Assembly: GCF_900009145.1 (NCBI RefSeq)
Contig: NZ_LN889764.1
Span: forward strand, 112,528 to 176,527
DNA length: 64,000 bases
Source of the DNA: Planktothrix tepida PCC 9214
Lineage (GTDB): Bacteria; Cyanobacteriota; Cyanobacteriia; Cyanobacteriales; Microcoleaceae
Direction of reading: 5' to 3'
In this document: positions 46,452 to 54,083 of the stretch, in pieces
Numbering within the stretch: the first letter of the stretch is position 1
Layout of the letters: each line of letters opens with the position of its first letter
Program-made: the position numbers and the translations under genes
The notes under the pieces: generated by a model
Told to the model about the DNA's origin: nothing
What the model saw: the letters and a program-made list of their open reading frames with translations, nothing else
The model's database searches: none

Positions 46452-47555
46452 ATGACATTGATGGGGAAAAATGCTATGAATCAAAATTCTAATTCTTCGG
46501 TGGTTCCAGACGTAAATTTAAGCCAAAATCAATTGGATTTCCAAGCTCAAGGGTTCAATCAAAGATTAACACAAACATTAACGATTACTAATTCTGTTCC
46601 TAAAACACTGTTACAAGGAAAATGGAATATTATTCCCCATCCCAGTGATCCAATTATAGAGGATGGTAAACATCCTTGGATTGAGATTAAACCTCAAAGA
46701 TTTCAAAAAAATCAAGTGGTTTGTTCTATAACGGTAGAAACAAATTTATTAAAAGCGAATCAAGTCTATGAACGTCAACTGAATTTAAAGACAAATTCTA
46801 ATCCGCAAAATTATCAAATTCCTTTAACTGTTAAAACGGCGTTGCTTCCTGTTCTTCTTGGCAAAAAATTCTATATCCTGTTAGGGATAACTTTTTTAAT
46901 CTTGATAGTCGCTTTAACTCCGGCTTATACTTATTTAAGTTTTGCCACAACCTTCTCAACTCCCCAATTTCGACATCATCCGGGTTTTTCTCAAATTTTA
47001 GTCGATTTATTTTGGAAAGGATTAAGTTTATTAACGGCGATAATCTGGCTTTATCTAGGAATTAGAATTGGATTATCTCGTCGTGGCGGACTCTGGGTCA
47101 TTCCTTCAGCGTTCCTCTCTTATTTTCTGTTAATTTTGATGGTACAATTAATTGGGATGTTATCAGCAATAGTCATTCCTAGTGGTTCTGATTCAGCTTT
47201 AAATTTCTTGTTTCAAGATGGCGGGAAATGCGGACGAATTTTGAGTCGAATGTTAATTTCTGTTTTGGGTGGGGGAAGTGTTTTAAATATGGGGGTCGTT
47301 TGGGGATGGTTAACCCAACGGTATCAAAAAATTGGCTTTGAACCAAAAGAGTCTAATATTTTAGCGTTTCTGATAATTCTATCGAGTTTTAGTTGGGGAG
47401 TTGTATTTTTTATAAAATGGCTTTTACCCGTGATGATATTAACGGGAATTTTGAGCTTAGTCGGAATTTTTAAATTAATTCAAACTAGCGTTAAGAAACG
47501 CCAAACAGTAATTCAGGCTTATTTTAACTCAGAATCTCAAAGAATTTCTGAATAA
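46452..47555 (+). CDS. multi-pass membrane protein with N-terminal beta-sandwich-like domain
   Basis: A 367-aa protein. Res. 1-140 are soluble and beta-rich (LDFQAQGFNQRLTQTLTITN, WIEIKPQRFQKNQVVCSITV, LNLKTNSNPQNYQIPLTV), resembling the Ig-like regions attached to cyanobacterial signalling proteins. Five to six hydrophobic segments follow (FYILLGITFLILIVALTPAY, LWVIPSAFLSYFLLILMVQL and others). The start is uncertain: ATGs at 46452, 46461 and 46476 are all possible, and the frame is open from a TTG at 46410. Function not recognised. Confidence 0.65.
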   Translation: MTLMGKNAMNQNSNSSVVPDVNLSQNQLDFQAQGFNQRLTQTLTITNSVPKTLLQGKWNIIPHPSDPIIEDGKHPWIEIKPQRFQKNQVVCSITVETNLLKANQVYERQLNLKTNSNPQNYQIPLTVKTALLPVLLGKKFYILLGITFLILIVALTPAYTYLSFATTFSTPQFRHHPGFSQILVDLFWKGLSLLTAIIWLYLGIRIGLSRRGGLWVIPSAFLSYFLLILMVQLIGMLSAIVIPSGSDSALNFLFQDGGKCGRILSRMLISVLGGGSVLNMGVVWGWLTQRYQKIGFEPKESNILAFLIILSSFSWGVVFFIKWLLPVMILTGILSLVGIFKLIQTSVKKRQTVIQAYFNSESQRISE

Positions 47556-47599
47556 GCAATTGAGTATTAAGGTATTATAATTGTACTAATTAAGATTTT

Positions 47600-47989
47600 T
47601 TACGGGGACATAGGTTGAATATAACGTTGATTCGCCCGAACATAACAAGGGTTATTTTCAGGATATCTCCGAACAGGCATCCAAGGTAATTGTTGACTAT
47701 CTTTGGCATTGATTAAGACTTCATCAGAACCGCCTCGATAGACTTTTGCTTGTAAAATATCTCCTTGTTTAAATTGTTGAATAATGGGAGAATTAATGTT
47801 CGGTGTTTGACGACAATTTAATGTTGTTGTAACAACTTTCCATAGGGAACCTGCCATCAAACGGGGAGAAGCTTGACCTTTAACTGGTGCTTCATTAGAG
47901 TAATAATTTCCCTGACTATCGGGGATAGGAATAGGCAGTTGACTCAATAAAACCATTGTAAGGTTTAAAGCTGCTAATGGTATTTTCAT
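47600..47989 (-). CDS. small exported SH3-like protein
   Basis: A 129-aa protein with an N-terminal hydrophobic signal (IPLAALNLTMVLLSQLPIPI) and a C-terminal SH3b-like domain (LWKVVTTTLNCRQTPNINSP, IQQFKQGDILQAKVYRGG, PCYVRANQRYIQP). Such domains bind peptidoglycan or proteins outside the membrane. The ATG at 47989 is chosen over an upstream TTG. Confidence 0.75.
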   Translation of the reverse strand: MKIPLAALNLTMVLLSQLPIPIPDSQGNYYSNEAPVKGQASPRLMAGSLWKVVTTTLNCRQTPNINSPIIQQFKQGDILQAKVYRGGSDEVLINAKDSQQLPWMPVRRYPENNPCYVRANQRYIQPMSP

Positions 47990-48090
47990 AAATATCAATA
48001 ATAGTAAGCTTTTCTAAATGAGGAAATCGGTGTAATTGTGATAATATAGAATTAACTCTTATTCTACCTCAATCACACCAGTCCTGAACC

Positions 48091-49476
48091 ATGAGTCAAT
48101 GCCTTAACCCAGATTGCCTCCAACCCAACTCTAAAACCACAAATTTTTGTCAAAAGTGTGGCTCAAAATTGCTATTAACAGATCGATATCGAGCTTTAAA
48201 AATATTAGGACAAGGAGGATTTGGTCGAACATTTCTAGCGGTTGATGAGCATAAACCGTCTCAACCCTATTGTGTGATTAAACAATTTTTACCCCAAGCT
48301 CAAGGTACGAATAATCAACAAAAAGCCGAGGAACTATTTAAACAGGAAGCGATACAATTAGAACAGTTAGGCAAACATCAACAAATTCCTGAATTATTCG
48401 CCTATTTTATCCAAGATCACCGTCAATACCTTGTTCAAGAATATATTGTAGGAGAAAACTTAGCTCAAGAATTAGCTCAAAGTGGAGCTTTTTCAGAAAC
48501 TAAAATTGTTAATTTGTTAGGAGATTTATTACCTGTTTTAGTGTTTATTCACCAAAAGCCATTAATTCACCGAGATATTAAACCAGAAAATATTATTAGA
48601 AGAAAGAGCGATAATAAATTTGTTTTAGTGGATTTTGGAGCAGCCAAAGCAGCCACGAGAACGGCGTTAGCAGTTACAGGAACAGTGATTGGTTCTGCTG
48701 GATATGTCGCACCAGAACAAGCGTTAGGAAAACCGACTTTTGCCAGTGATTTATATAGTTTAGGGGTGACTTGTATTCATTTATTAACGAATAAGGAACC
48801 CTTTGATTTATTTGATGTTAGTGAAGGAGACTGGGTTTGGCGAGATTATTTAACAGTTAAAATTAATAATACTTTGGGTCAAGTCTTAGATAAACTCTTA
48901 CAACAGGGAACAAAAAAACGTTTTCAAACGGCTCAAGAAGTATTAGAAGCATTACAATTAACGGCAAAACCGATATCACCACCAACACCCCAACCTGATA
49001 TAGAATTAAAGTCAGCTAAAGGTGTTGATTATCATCAATTAGAACAACTTTTGAAAGATGGAAACTGGAAAGAAGCTAATGAAGAAACGGCAAAAAAAAT
49101 GTTAGAAGTAGCCGGAAGAACAAAGGAGGGATGGTTAAGGACTGAAGATATTGATAATTTTCCCTGTGAGGATTTACGAACGATTGACGAACTTTGGGTA
49201 AAATATAGCAATGGACGCTTCGGCTTTTCGGTACAGAAGCGCATCTATCAAAGTTTGGGAGGAACCCAGAGTTATAATCAGAAAGTCTGGAAAGCGTTTG
49301 GTGATCAGGTGGGTTGGCGTGTTGGAGGTAGCTGGTTGGAATACGAAGATCTAAAATTCAATCAGACATCAAAAGAAGGCCACCTCCCTCTAACCGTTGG
49401 TCGTCTAAGGTGGCGTTTCCTACGTGGGGGCTTCTTAGGAGGTTGGCGATCTCTTCTCTCGCGTCCAGACTTGTAG
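48091..49476 (+). CDS. Ser/Thr protein kinase fused to a C-terminal GUN4 domain
   Basis: A 461-aa protein. An N-terminal zinc ribbon (CLNPDCLQ ... FCQKCGSKL) precedes an intact Hanks-type kinase domain at about res. 32-290 (GQGGFGRTFLAV, VIKQF, HRDIKPENII, DFGAAK, APEQ). The C-terminal ~150 residues are a GUN4 domain (VDYHQLEQLLKDGNWKEANE, WLRTEDIDNFPCEDLRTIDE, GRFGFSVQKRIYQSLGG, WLEYEDLKF). GUN4 binds porphyrins and stimulates Mg-chelatase, so this kinase may couple tetrapyrrole status to protein phosphorylation; that link is inferred. A paralogous but degenerate kinase is at 54084. Confidence 0.93.
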   Translation: MSQCLNPDCLQPNSKTTNFCQKCGSKLLLTDRYRALKILGQGGFGRTFLAVDEHKPSQPYCVIKQFLPQAQGTNNQQKAEELFKQEAIQLEQLGKHQQIPELFAYFIQDHRQYLVQEYIVGENLAQELAQSGAFSETKIVNLLGDLLPVLVFIHQKPLIHRDIKPENIIRRKSDNKFVLVDFGAAKAATRTALAVTGTVIGSAGYVAPEQALGKPTFASDLYSLGVTCIHLLTNKEPFDLFDVSEGDWVWRDYLTVKINNTLGQVLDKLLQQGTKKRFQTAQEVLEALQLTAKPISPPTPQPDIELKSAKGVDYHQLEQLLKDGNWKEANEETAKKMLEVAGRTKEGWLRTEDIDNFPCEDLRTIDELWVKYSNGRFGFSVQKRIYQSLGGTQSYNQKVWKAFGDQVGWRVGGSWLEYEDLKFNQTSKEGHLPLTVGRLRWRFLRGGFLGGWRSLLSRPDL

Positions 49477-49563
49477 ACTGTAACAGATAAGGCTCACAGA
49501 TTTTCGTAAATTTATGACATCAACATTTTCCTCGAAGTCATGAGGGTTGCGGGTTTCCGATAG

Positions 49564-49730
49564 GGTCAGAAACCGGGTTTCTTAATTGAGCTTTTTGTTA
49601 GTAGCAAAAGTTAAGGCAGAAACCCGGTTTCTTGGAGGTGTGGGTGGGGGTCAGAAACCGGGTTTCTTAATTGAGCTTTTTGTTAATAGCAAAGGTTAAG
49701 GTAGAAACCCGGTTTCTTGAAGGTGTCGGA
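49564..49730. repeat. tandem 85-bp duplication carrying AGAAACCGGGTTTCT palindromes
   Basis: Two copies, at 49564 and 49649. Each contains the palindrome CAGAAACCGGGTTTCT, the segment TTAATTGAGCTTTTTGTTA and a second inverted half AGAAACCCGGTTTCTT. The second copy runs into the 3' end of the minus-strand regulator gene and supplies its last codons. A related copy occurs at 54032-54075. Confidence 0.88.
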
Positions 49731-50922
49731 GCCATTGAGTGACATCAAAGGTCGTTCCTGTTAACTTAATGATCTGGCCAGAATGATCAAAAACAGGGCC
49801 GCCTCGGGCGTTGATGTAGCGAATTTCTCCATCATTAGCGCGAATGATGCGTAAGTTGGCTTCAAACGCCTCCCTTCTGAGTGCCCGATACTGAATGGCT
49901 TCCTGATGAAGTTGGCGATCATCAGGGTGAATTAAAGCTAAAATTTCTTCAGCAGAAGGAGCAGGCTGATTCGGGTCAAGACCATGAATGAGAAAAAGCT
50001 CCTCCGTCCAATAAATTTCACGAGTTATGACATCGAACTCCCAACACCCGACTTGAGCCACTCGTTGGGCATTTCGCAACATCATTTCTGAGCGTCGTAG
50101 TTGGGCTTCAATGTGTTTGCGCTGCTCAATTTCCTCGTGTAGACGGGCATTCGCCGCCATCAATTCTTGCCAGATATTGGCGGTAATTGAATCAACTATC
50201 CCTTCTAGGAGATAAGGATCTCGGTTAAGCGACTGATTTTCCTTGTTATAAACCGGATCGAGACAGTACCCCAGACCATAGTGGGTTTGAATAAAATCTT
50301 GAAGACCCGCCTGTTCAAGCTTGCGGCGAATACTGCGAATATGGCTCTTGAGGGTGGCATCGCTGGGTAACTCATCGTCCAATGTCCACAGGCGATCGCC
50401 TATCTCGCTGCGAGAAAACATTTGTCGGGGATAAGTAAGAAATAGCTTCAGAATTTGGTATTCCTTGCGGTTGACCTTCAAAATTTGACCGTGACAGGTG
50501 ATTTGCTGGGCGGTAGGATTGAGAGACAATGGCCCCCAGGTGAGCAGAGGGCTGGCCCGACGAAGGCCCCGCCGCGCCAAAGCACGCAGTTGAGCCAGGA
50601 GTTCAGGAAACTGAATCGGTTTCACTAAACAGGCATCCGCCCCACTATCTAAGCCATCGACACAAGTGTTGGCATCCGCAGGCTCCAGCATCAGCAAAAT
50701 CAAGACGGGGTTGCCAACCTCGCGCAAGCGACAACACAAAGTCACTCCATCCATATCAGGCAATACCGCCTCCAGCAAAACCCCATCGTACATGAACGCC
50801 TGAAGCAATTCCCAGGCTTCCTCGCCATTGGTTGCAATATCAACAATAAAGCTATGGCGCGATAAAACCTGATGTATGACCCTACACAATGTTGGGTCTG
50901 GGGAAACCAGCAGAATTCTCAT
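49696..50922 (-). CDS. atypical OmpR-family response regulator with C-terminal PAS domain
   Basis: A 408-aa regulator: receiver domain (res. 1-118), OmpR/PhoB winged helix (about 125-225; GPLSLNPTAQQI, VNRKEYQILKLFLTYPRQMF, SHIRSIRRKLEQAG, THYGLGYCL), short coiled coil and PAS fold (about 280-395). The phospho-acceptor Asp is E51 (GVLLEAVLPDMDG) and the acidic pocket reads VSPD, so control by phosphorylation is unlikely and E51 may mimic the active state. The last residues (QETGFLP) are encoded by the interspersed palindrome repeat. It is divergent from the membrane protein and dehydrogenase genes, the probable targets. Confidence 0.88.
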   Translation of the reverse strand: MRILLVSPDPTLCRVIHQVLSRHSFIVDIATNGEEAWELLQAFMYDGVLLEAVLPDMDGVTLCCRLREVGNPVLILLMLEPADANTCVDGLDSGADACLVKPIQFPELLAQLRALARRGLRRASPLLTWGPLSLNPTAQQITCHGQILKVNRKEYQILKLFLTYPRQMFSRSEIGDRLWTLDDELPSDATLKSHIRSIRRKLEQAGLQDFIQTHYGLGYCLDPVYNKENQSLNRDPYLLEGIVDSITANIWQELMAANARLHEEIEQRKHIEAQLRRSEMMLRNAQRVAQVGCWEFDVITREIYWTEELFLIHGLDPNQPAPSAEEILALIHPDDRQLHQEAIQYRALRREAFEANLRIIRANDGEIRYINARGGPVFDHSGQIIKLTGTTFDVTQWLRHLQETGFLP

Positions 50923-51044
50923 GGTTTAGCGGTTCAGCTTTCACAAGGGCTATCCCTCCAGAATTACACAAACTTTTCACCTTTTTCTGTCATACTTTCT
51001 CCAAGTTTTTTAGTCCAGACCAAATTCTGAAAGGGTTGCTCTAT

Positions 51045-51539
51045 ATGGTTCCCGCCTCCCATCACGTCTATGATTTCATTCAAAAGAATGCCTTGATCAG
51101 TGGTGTGATCAATGGTGTCATCAACGGTGTGATTGGCTGGTTTATGTTTCGCGCAAAAGAGGCTCTACCCCTTACCGTTGATACCATATCAGCCCATGAA
51201 AAAACGGTTTTCTCAACGGGGGTGATGACGGCGTTTATGCTGTCGCTGATCTTGGGGACAATCGCCTTTTTTACCTTCAGCAAAAAAGCCAAAACTTTCC
51301 CCGTGCCATTTCCAGAGCTTTTGGATCGGCCTTTTTTCTTTTTTGGGGTGAGAACAATTCTGTTTTATTCTCTGTTTGCCTTTGGTACAGCGGCATTGGT
51401 TGCCCTATTTTTGCAAAAGTTTTTAGGAACAATTCTAGTCACGCCTTTGATCGGTGCAATTCTTTTAGGGATAATCGCCGGGATAGCGTCCTGGTTTATT
51501 AATGCGGCGGTCATGAAAGCGATGTTGCGACCTGAGTAA
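51045..51539 (+). CDS. small membrane protein of unknown function
   Basis: A 164-aa protein with about four hydrophobic stretches (NALISGVINGVINGVIGWFM; FSTGVMTAFMLSLILGTIAF; RTILFYSLFAFGTAALVALF; GAILLGIIAGIASWFI). The longer frame back to 50889 would overlap the divergent regulator gene, so the ATG at 51045 is used. It is the first gene of a putative operon with the two dehydrogenases (92 bp and 45 bp apart). Function not recognised. Confidence 0.7.
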   Translation: MVPASHHVYDFIQKNALISGVINGVINGVIGWFMFRAKEALPLTVDTISAHEKTVFSTGVMTAFMLSLILGTIAFFTFSKKAKTFPVPFPELLDRPFFFFGVRTILFYSLFAFGTAALVALFLQKFLGTILVTPLIGAILLGIIAGIASWFINAAVMKAMLRPE

Positions 51540-51630
51540 GTTTTTGAGTGATGGCGTTTGATTTGGACTTTGTTGAGAACTCCGATAACAAAGGGTTCTA
51601 AGTCTTTAACATTATGGAGATTATGTCGAT

Positions 51631-52398
51631 ATGACCGTTTTGGACGCATTCAAGCTCGATGGCCAGGTCGCCATTGTGACCGGAGGTGGGGCAGGCATTG
51701 GCCGGGGCATTGCTGAATTGTTTGCCCAGGCTGGGGCTGCTGTAGTTGTCAGTGACTTGAAGGAAGACACTGCTGCTGCGGTCGTTAAGGGCATTCAGGA
51801 AAAGGGAGGTAAAGCCCTTGCTGTAGCCTGCGATGTCACCAATGACCAGGCTCTTGAAAATCTCGTCAACGCGACCTTGGAGGTCTTTGGCAAAATCACC
51901 CTCTTGATCAACAACGCTGGGGGCGGTGGGCCAAAACCCTTTGATATGCCGATGGACACCTTTATTTGGGCCTACAAACTCAATGTATTTTCAGTGTTTC
52001 ATCTGTGCCAACTGTGTGCTCCCCATATCGAGGCAGCCGGGGGGGGAGCCATTTTGAATATTTCCTCAATGTCGGCAGAGAATAAAAACGTCAAGATGGC
52101 GTCTTATAGCTCCTCCAAGGCTGCGGTTAGCCACCTGACTCGGAATATTGCCTTTGATTTGGGGCCAAAGGGCATTCGGGTAAATGCGATCGCTCCGGGT
52201 GCAATTAAAACCGATGCCTTAGCGACGGTGCTGACGCCCGAAGTTGAAAAAGTCATGCTTAAGCATACCCCCCTAGCTCGGTTGGGAGAACCCAGTGATA
52301 TTGCCTATGCTGCCTTATTCCTGTGTTCTCCGGCCGCCAGTTGGGTGAGTGGACAGGTGCTCACCGTCAGTGGGGGCGGTGTGCAGGAATTAGATTAA
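51631..52398 (+). CDS. short-chain dehydrogenase closely resembling 7-alpha-hydroxysteroid dehydrogenase (HdhA)
   Basis: A 255-aa SDR with cofactor motif TGGGAGIGRG, NAGGGGPKPFDMPMDTF, catalytic SSMSAENKNVKMASYSSSK (Ser, Tyr, Lys), GIRVNAIAPGAIKTDAL and C-terminal SPAASWVSGQVLTVSGGGV. Several segments (GGGGPKPFDMPM, AENKN, LFLCSPAASWVSGQ) match my recollection of E. coli HdhA nearly word for word. Asp after the second strand (VVSDLKE) indicates NAD(H) preference. The natural substrate in a cyanobacterium is unknown. Codon use is GC-richer than flanking genes, suggesting transfer. Confidence 0.85.
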   Translation: MTVLDAFKLDGQVAIVTGGGAGIGRGIAELFAQAGAAVVVSDLKEDTAAAVVKGIQEKGGKALAVACDVTNDQALENLVNATLEVFGKITLLINNAGGGGPKPFDMPMDTFIWAYKLNVFSVFHLCQLCAPHIEAAGGGAILNISSMSAENKNVKMASYSSSKAAVSHLTRNIAFDLGPKGIRVNAIAPGAIKTDALATVLTPEVEKVMLKHTPLARLGEPSDIAYAALFLCSPAASWVSGQVLTVSGGGVQELD

Positions 52399-52443
52399 GT
52401 GTCCATAAGTCTTTCACCGTATTCAACCTTAAAGGAAACCACT

Positions 52444-53241
52444 ATGAGCAACTTTGATGCCTTTGCTGACTTTCGGATGGATGGTCATGTGGCCATCGTT
52501 ACGGGCGGCGCCCAAAATATCGGGGAAGCCATTGCTAAAACCTTTTCGGGCGCAGGAGCCAAGGTAATGATTGCTGACCTCAATGGGGAGAAGGCCCAGG
52601 CAACGGCGGCAGCGCTCCAGGCTGAAACGGGTAATGAAGTGTTGGGGATTGGCTGCAACGTCACCATTGAAGAAGATATTCAACAATGTGTCGCCAAAAC
52701 TGTCGAAGCCTTTGGCGGTATTTCAACTTTAGTTAATAACGTTGGCTGGGGCAAATCCTACGACGACCCCCTGGATGTTCCTTTGGAAGAGATGATCGAG
52801 AGTTATAAGCTGAATACCCTATCGGCTATGCGAATGACGGCCGCTTGTCGTCCCTATTTACTCGAAGCTGAAAATGCCACCATTACTAACTCCGGTTCTC
52901 TGGTGGGGGTGTTACCTGCTTTTGACTTCATCGCCTACTCGGCCGCCAAGGCAGCCCTTAACCACATGATGCTGGGTCTAGCTCACTATTTTGCCAAGCA
53001 AGTTCGCATCAATACCGTGTTGATTGGTACGGTGATTACCGAGGGCTATGCCGCAGCAGGTTTGGATGAAAAAGCCCAGTATGCCTTAGCCCACCCGGAC
53101 AATTTGACCGGACGTGCTGGAAAACCGCAAGATATTGCTAATGCCTTCCTCTGGCTTGCATCTCCGGCTGGGTCTTGGGTCAGTGGTCAAACCTTGCAAG
53201 TCTCTGGTGGGGGCAAGCGTGTGCGCCTCAAACCCGAATAA
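52444..53241 (+). CDS. short-chain dehydrogenase/reductase, second of tandem pair
   Basis: A 265-aa SDR: AIVTGGAQNIGEAIAKTF cofactor loop, IADLNGEKAQ (NAD-type Asp), LVNNVGWGKSYDDPLD, catalytic SGSLVGVLPAFDFIAYSAAK, and SPAGSWVSGQTLQVSGGGK. The ATG at 52444 has AAAGGA at proper spacing, 45 bp after the first SDR. The two proteins share the C-terminal SWVSGQ.L.VSGGG pattern and are probably successive or paired enzymes acting on one substrate class. Substrate unknown. GC-rich codon use as in its neighbour. Confidence 0.88.
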   Translation: MSNFDAFADFRMDGHVAIVTGGAQNIGEAIAKTFSGAGAKVMIADLNGEKAQATAAALQAETGNEVLGIGCNVTIEEDIQQCVAKTVEAFGGISTLVNNVGWGKSYDDPLDVPLEEMIESYKLNTLSAMRMTAACRPYLLEAENATITNSGSLVGVLPAFDFIAYSAAKAALNHMMLGLAHYFAKQVRINTVLIGTVITEGYAAAGLDEKAQYALAHPDNLTGRAGKPQDIANAFLWLASPAGSWVSGQTLQVSGGGKRVRLKPE

Positions 53242-53440
53242 ATCCCGCGCAAGGGAACACCGAACACCGAACAGGGAAGGATCTCTACTGCGTTATCGAG
53301 AAAAGTAGAGATTCTTCACGGAGTTTACCCTCGAAGGAAGTGAAAGGTTCAGAATGACGAATGATTTTCAATTATTATTAAAATCCTCAAAATCCTTTTT
53401 TGTTATAATAACATTAGACCCCATTAGAGGCTAGAAACTC

Positions 53441-54013
53441 ATGATGGTGCAAACTGCTCCTAAAACCTATAGTTTTGACGATTATCTTAATTATAGAGAT
53501 GATAGCGATTTTAAATATGAACTGTTTAATGGAAAATTAATTCAGATGCCTCCTGCTAGTGGTTTACACGCTGAGATTTTACGTTTAATTTATGATATTT
53601 TAAAAGCCGAAATTCAACGATTACAATTAGATAGGGTTGTACAACCGGGAACAGTTGGAGTGAGAACTGGAATCAGAAAATCCCGAATTCCTGATATTTT
53701 AGTTATGACAGAAACTCAGCGTCAACTGTTGAGGACATTACCTTCAGCTATTTTAGAAGAACCACCTGTATTAGTGGTAGAAATTGTTAGTCCGAATAAT
53801 CCAGAAGATGATTATCGTTATAAACGTTCAGAATATGCTGCATTAGGAATTCCTGAATATTGGATTATTGATACGCAAGAATTGAAAATCTCGATTTTAA
53901 CGTTAGCTTCTGGATTTTATGATATCGTAGAATATAGAGGAGAAGATATAATTAATTCTGCCAGTTTTCCCGAACTTCAATTGACAGCCGAACAAATTTT
54001 AAATGCTTTATAA
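53441..54013 (+). CDS. Uma2 family (DUF820) putative PD-(D/E)XK endonuclease
   Basis: A 190-aa protein of the very large cyanobacterial Uma2/DUF820 family: YSFDDYLNYRDDSDFKYELF, SRIPDILVM, VLVVEIVSPNNPEDDYRYKR (E and K of the nuclease core), YAALGIPEYWIIDTQE. Start ATG at 53441 or 53444. The family has a nuclease-like fold and high copy number; its role is unknown and may be linked to mobile DNA. A palindrome repeat lies directly downstream. Confidence 0.92.
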   Translation: MMVQTAPKTYSFDDYLNYRDDSDFKYELFNGKLIQMPPASGLHAEILRLIYDILKAEIQRLQLDRVVQPGTVGVRTGIRKSRIPDILVMTETQRQLLRTLPSAILEEPPVLVVEIVSPNNPEDDYRYKRSEYAALGIPEYWIIDTQELKISILTLASGFYDIVEYRGEDIINSASFPELQLTAEQILNAL

Positions 54014-54017
54014 ATTC

Positions 54018-54080
54018 AAGGTAAAACCTGGAGAAACCGGGTTTCTAATGGGTGTTGAAAAACCCGGTTTTGGGAACGTT
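54018..54080. repeat. AGAAACCGGGTTTCT interspersed repeat
   Basis: The palindrome GAGAAACCGGGTTTCTAA is followed by AAAACCCGGTTTTGGG between the Uma2 gene and the WD40 gene. Same family as the duplication at 49564-49730. Confidence 0.8.
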
Positions 54081-54083
54081 GAA

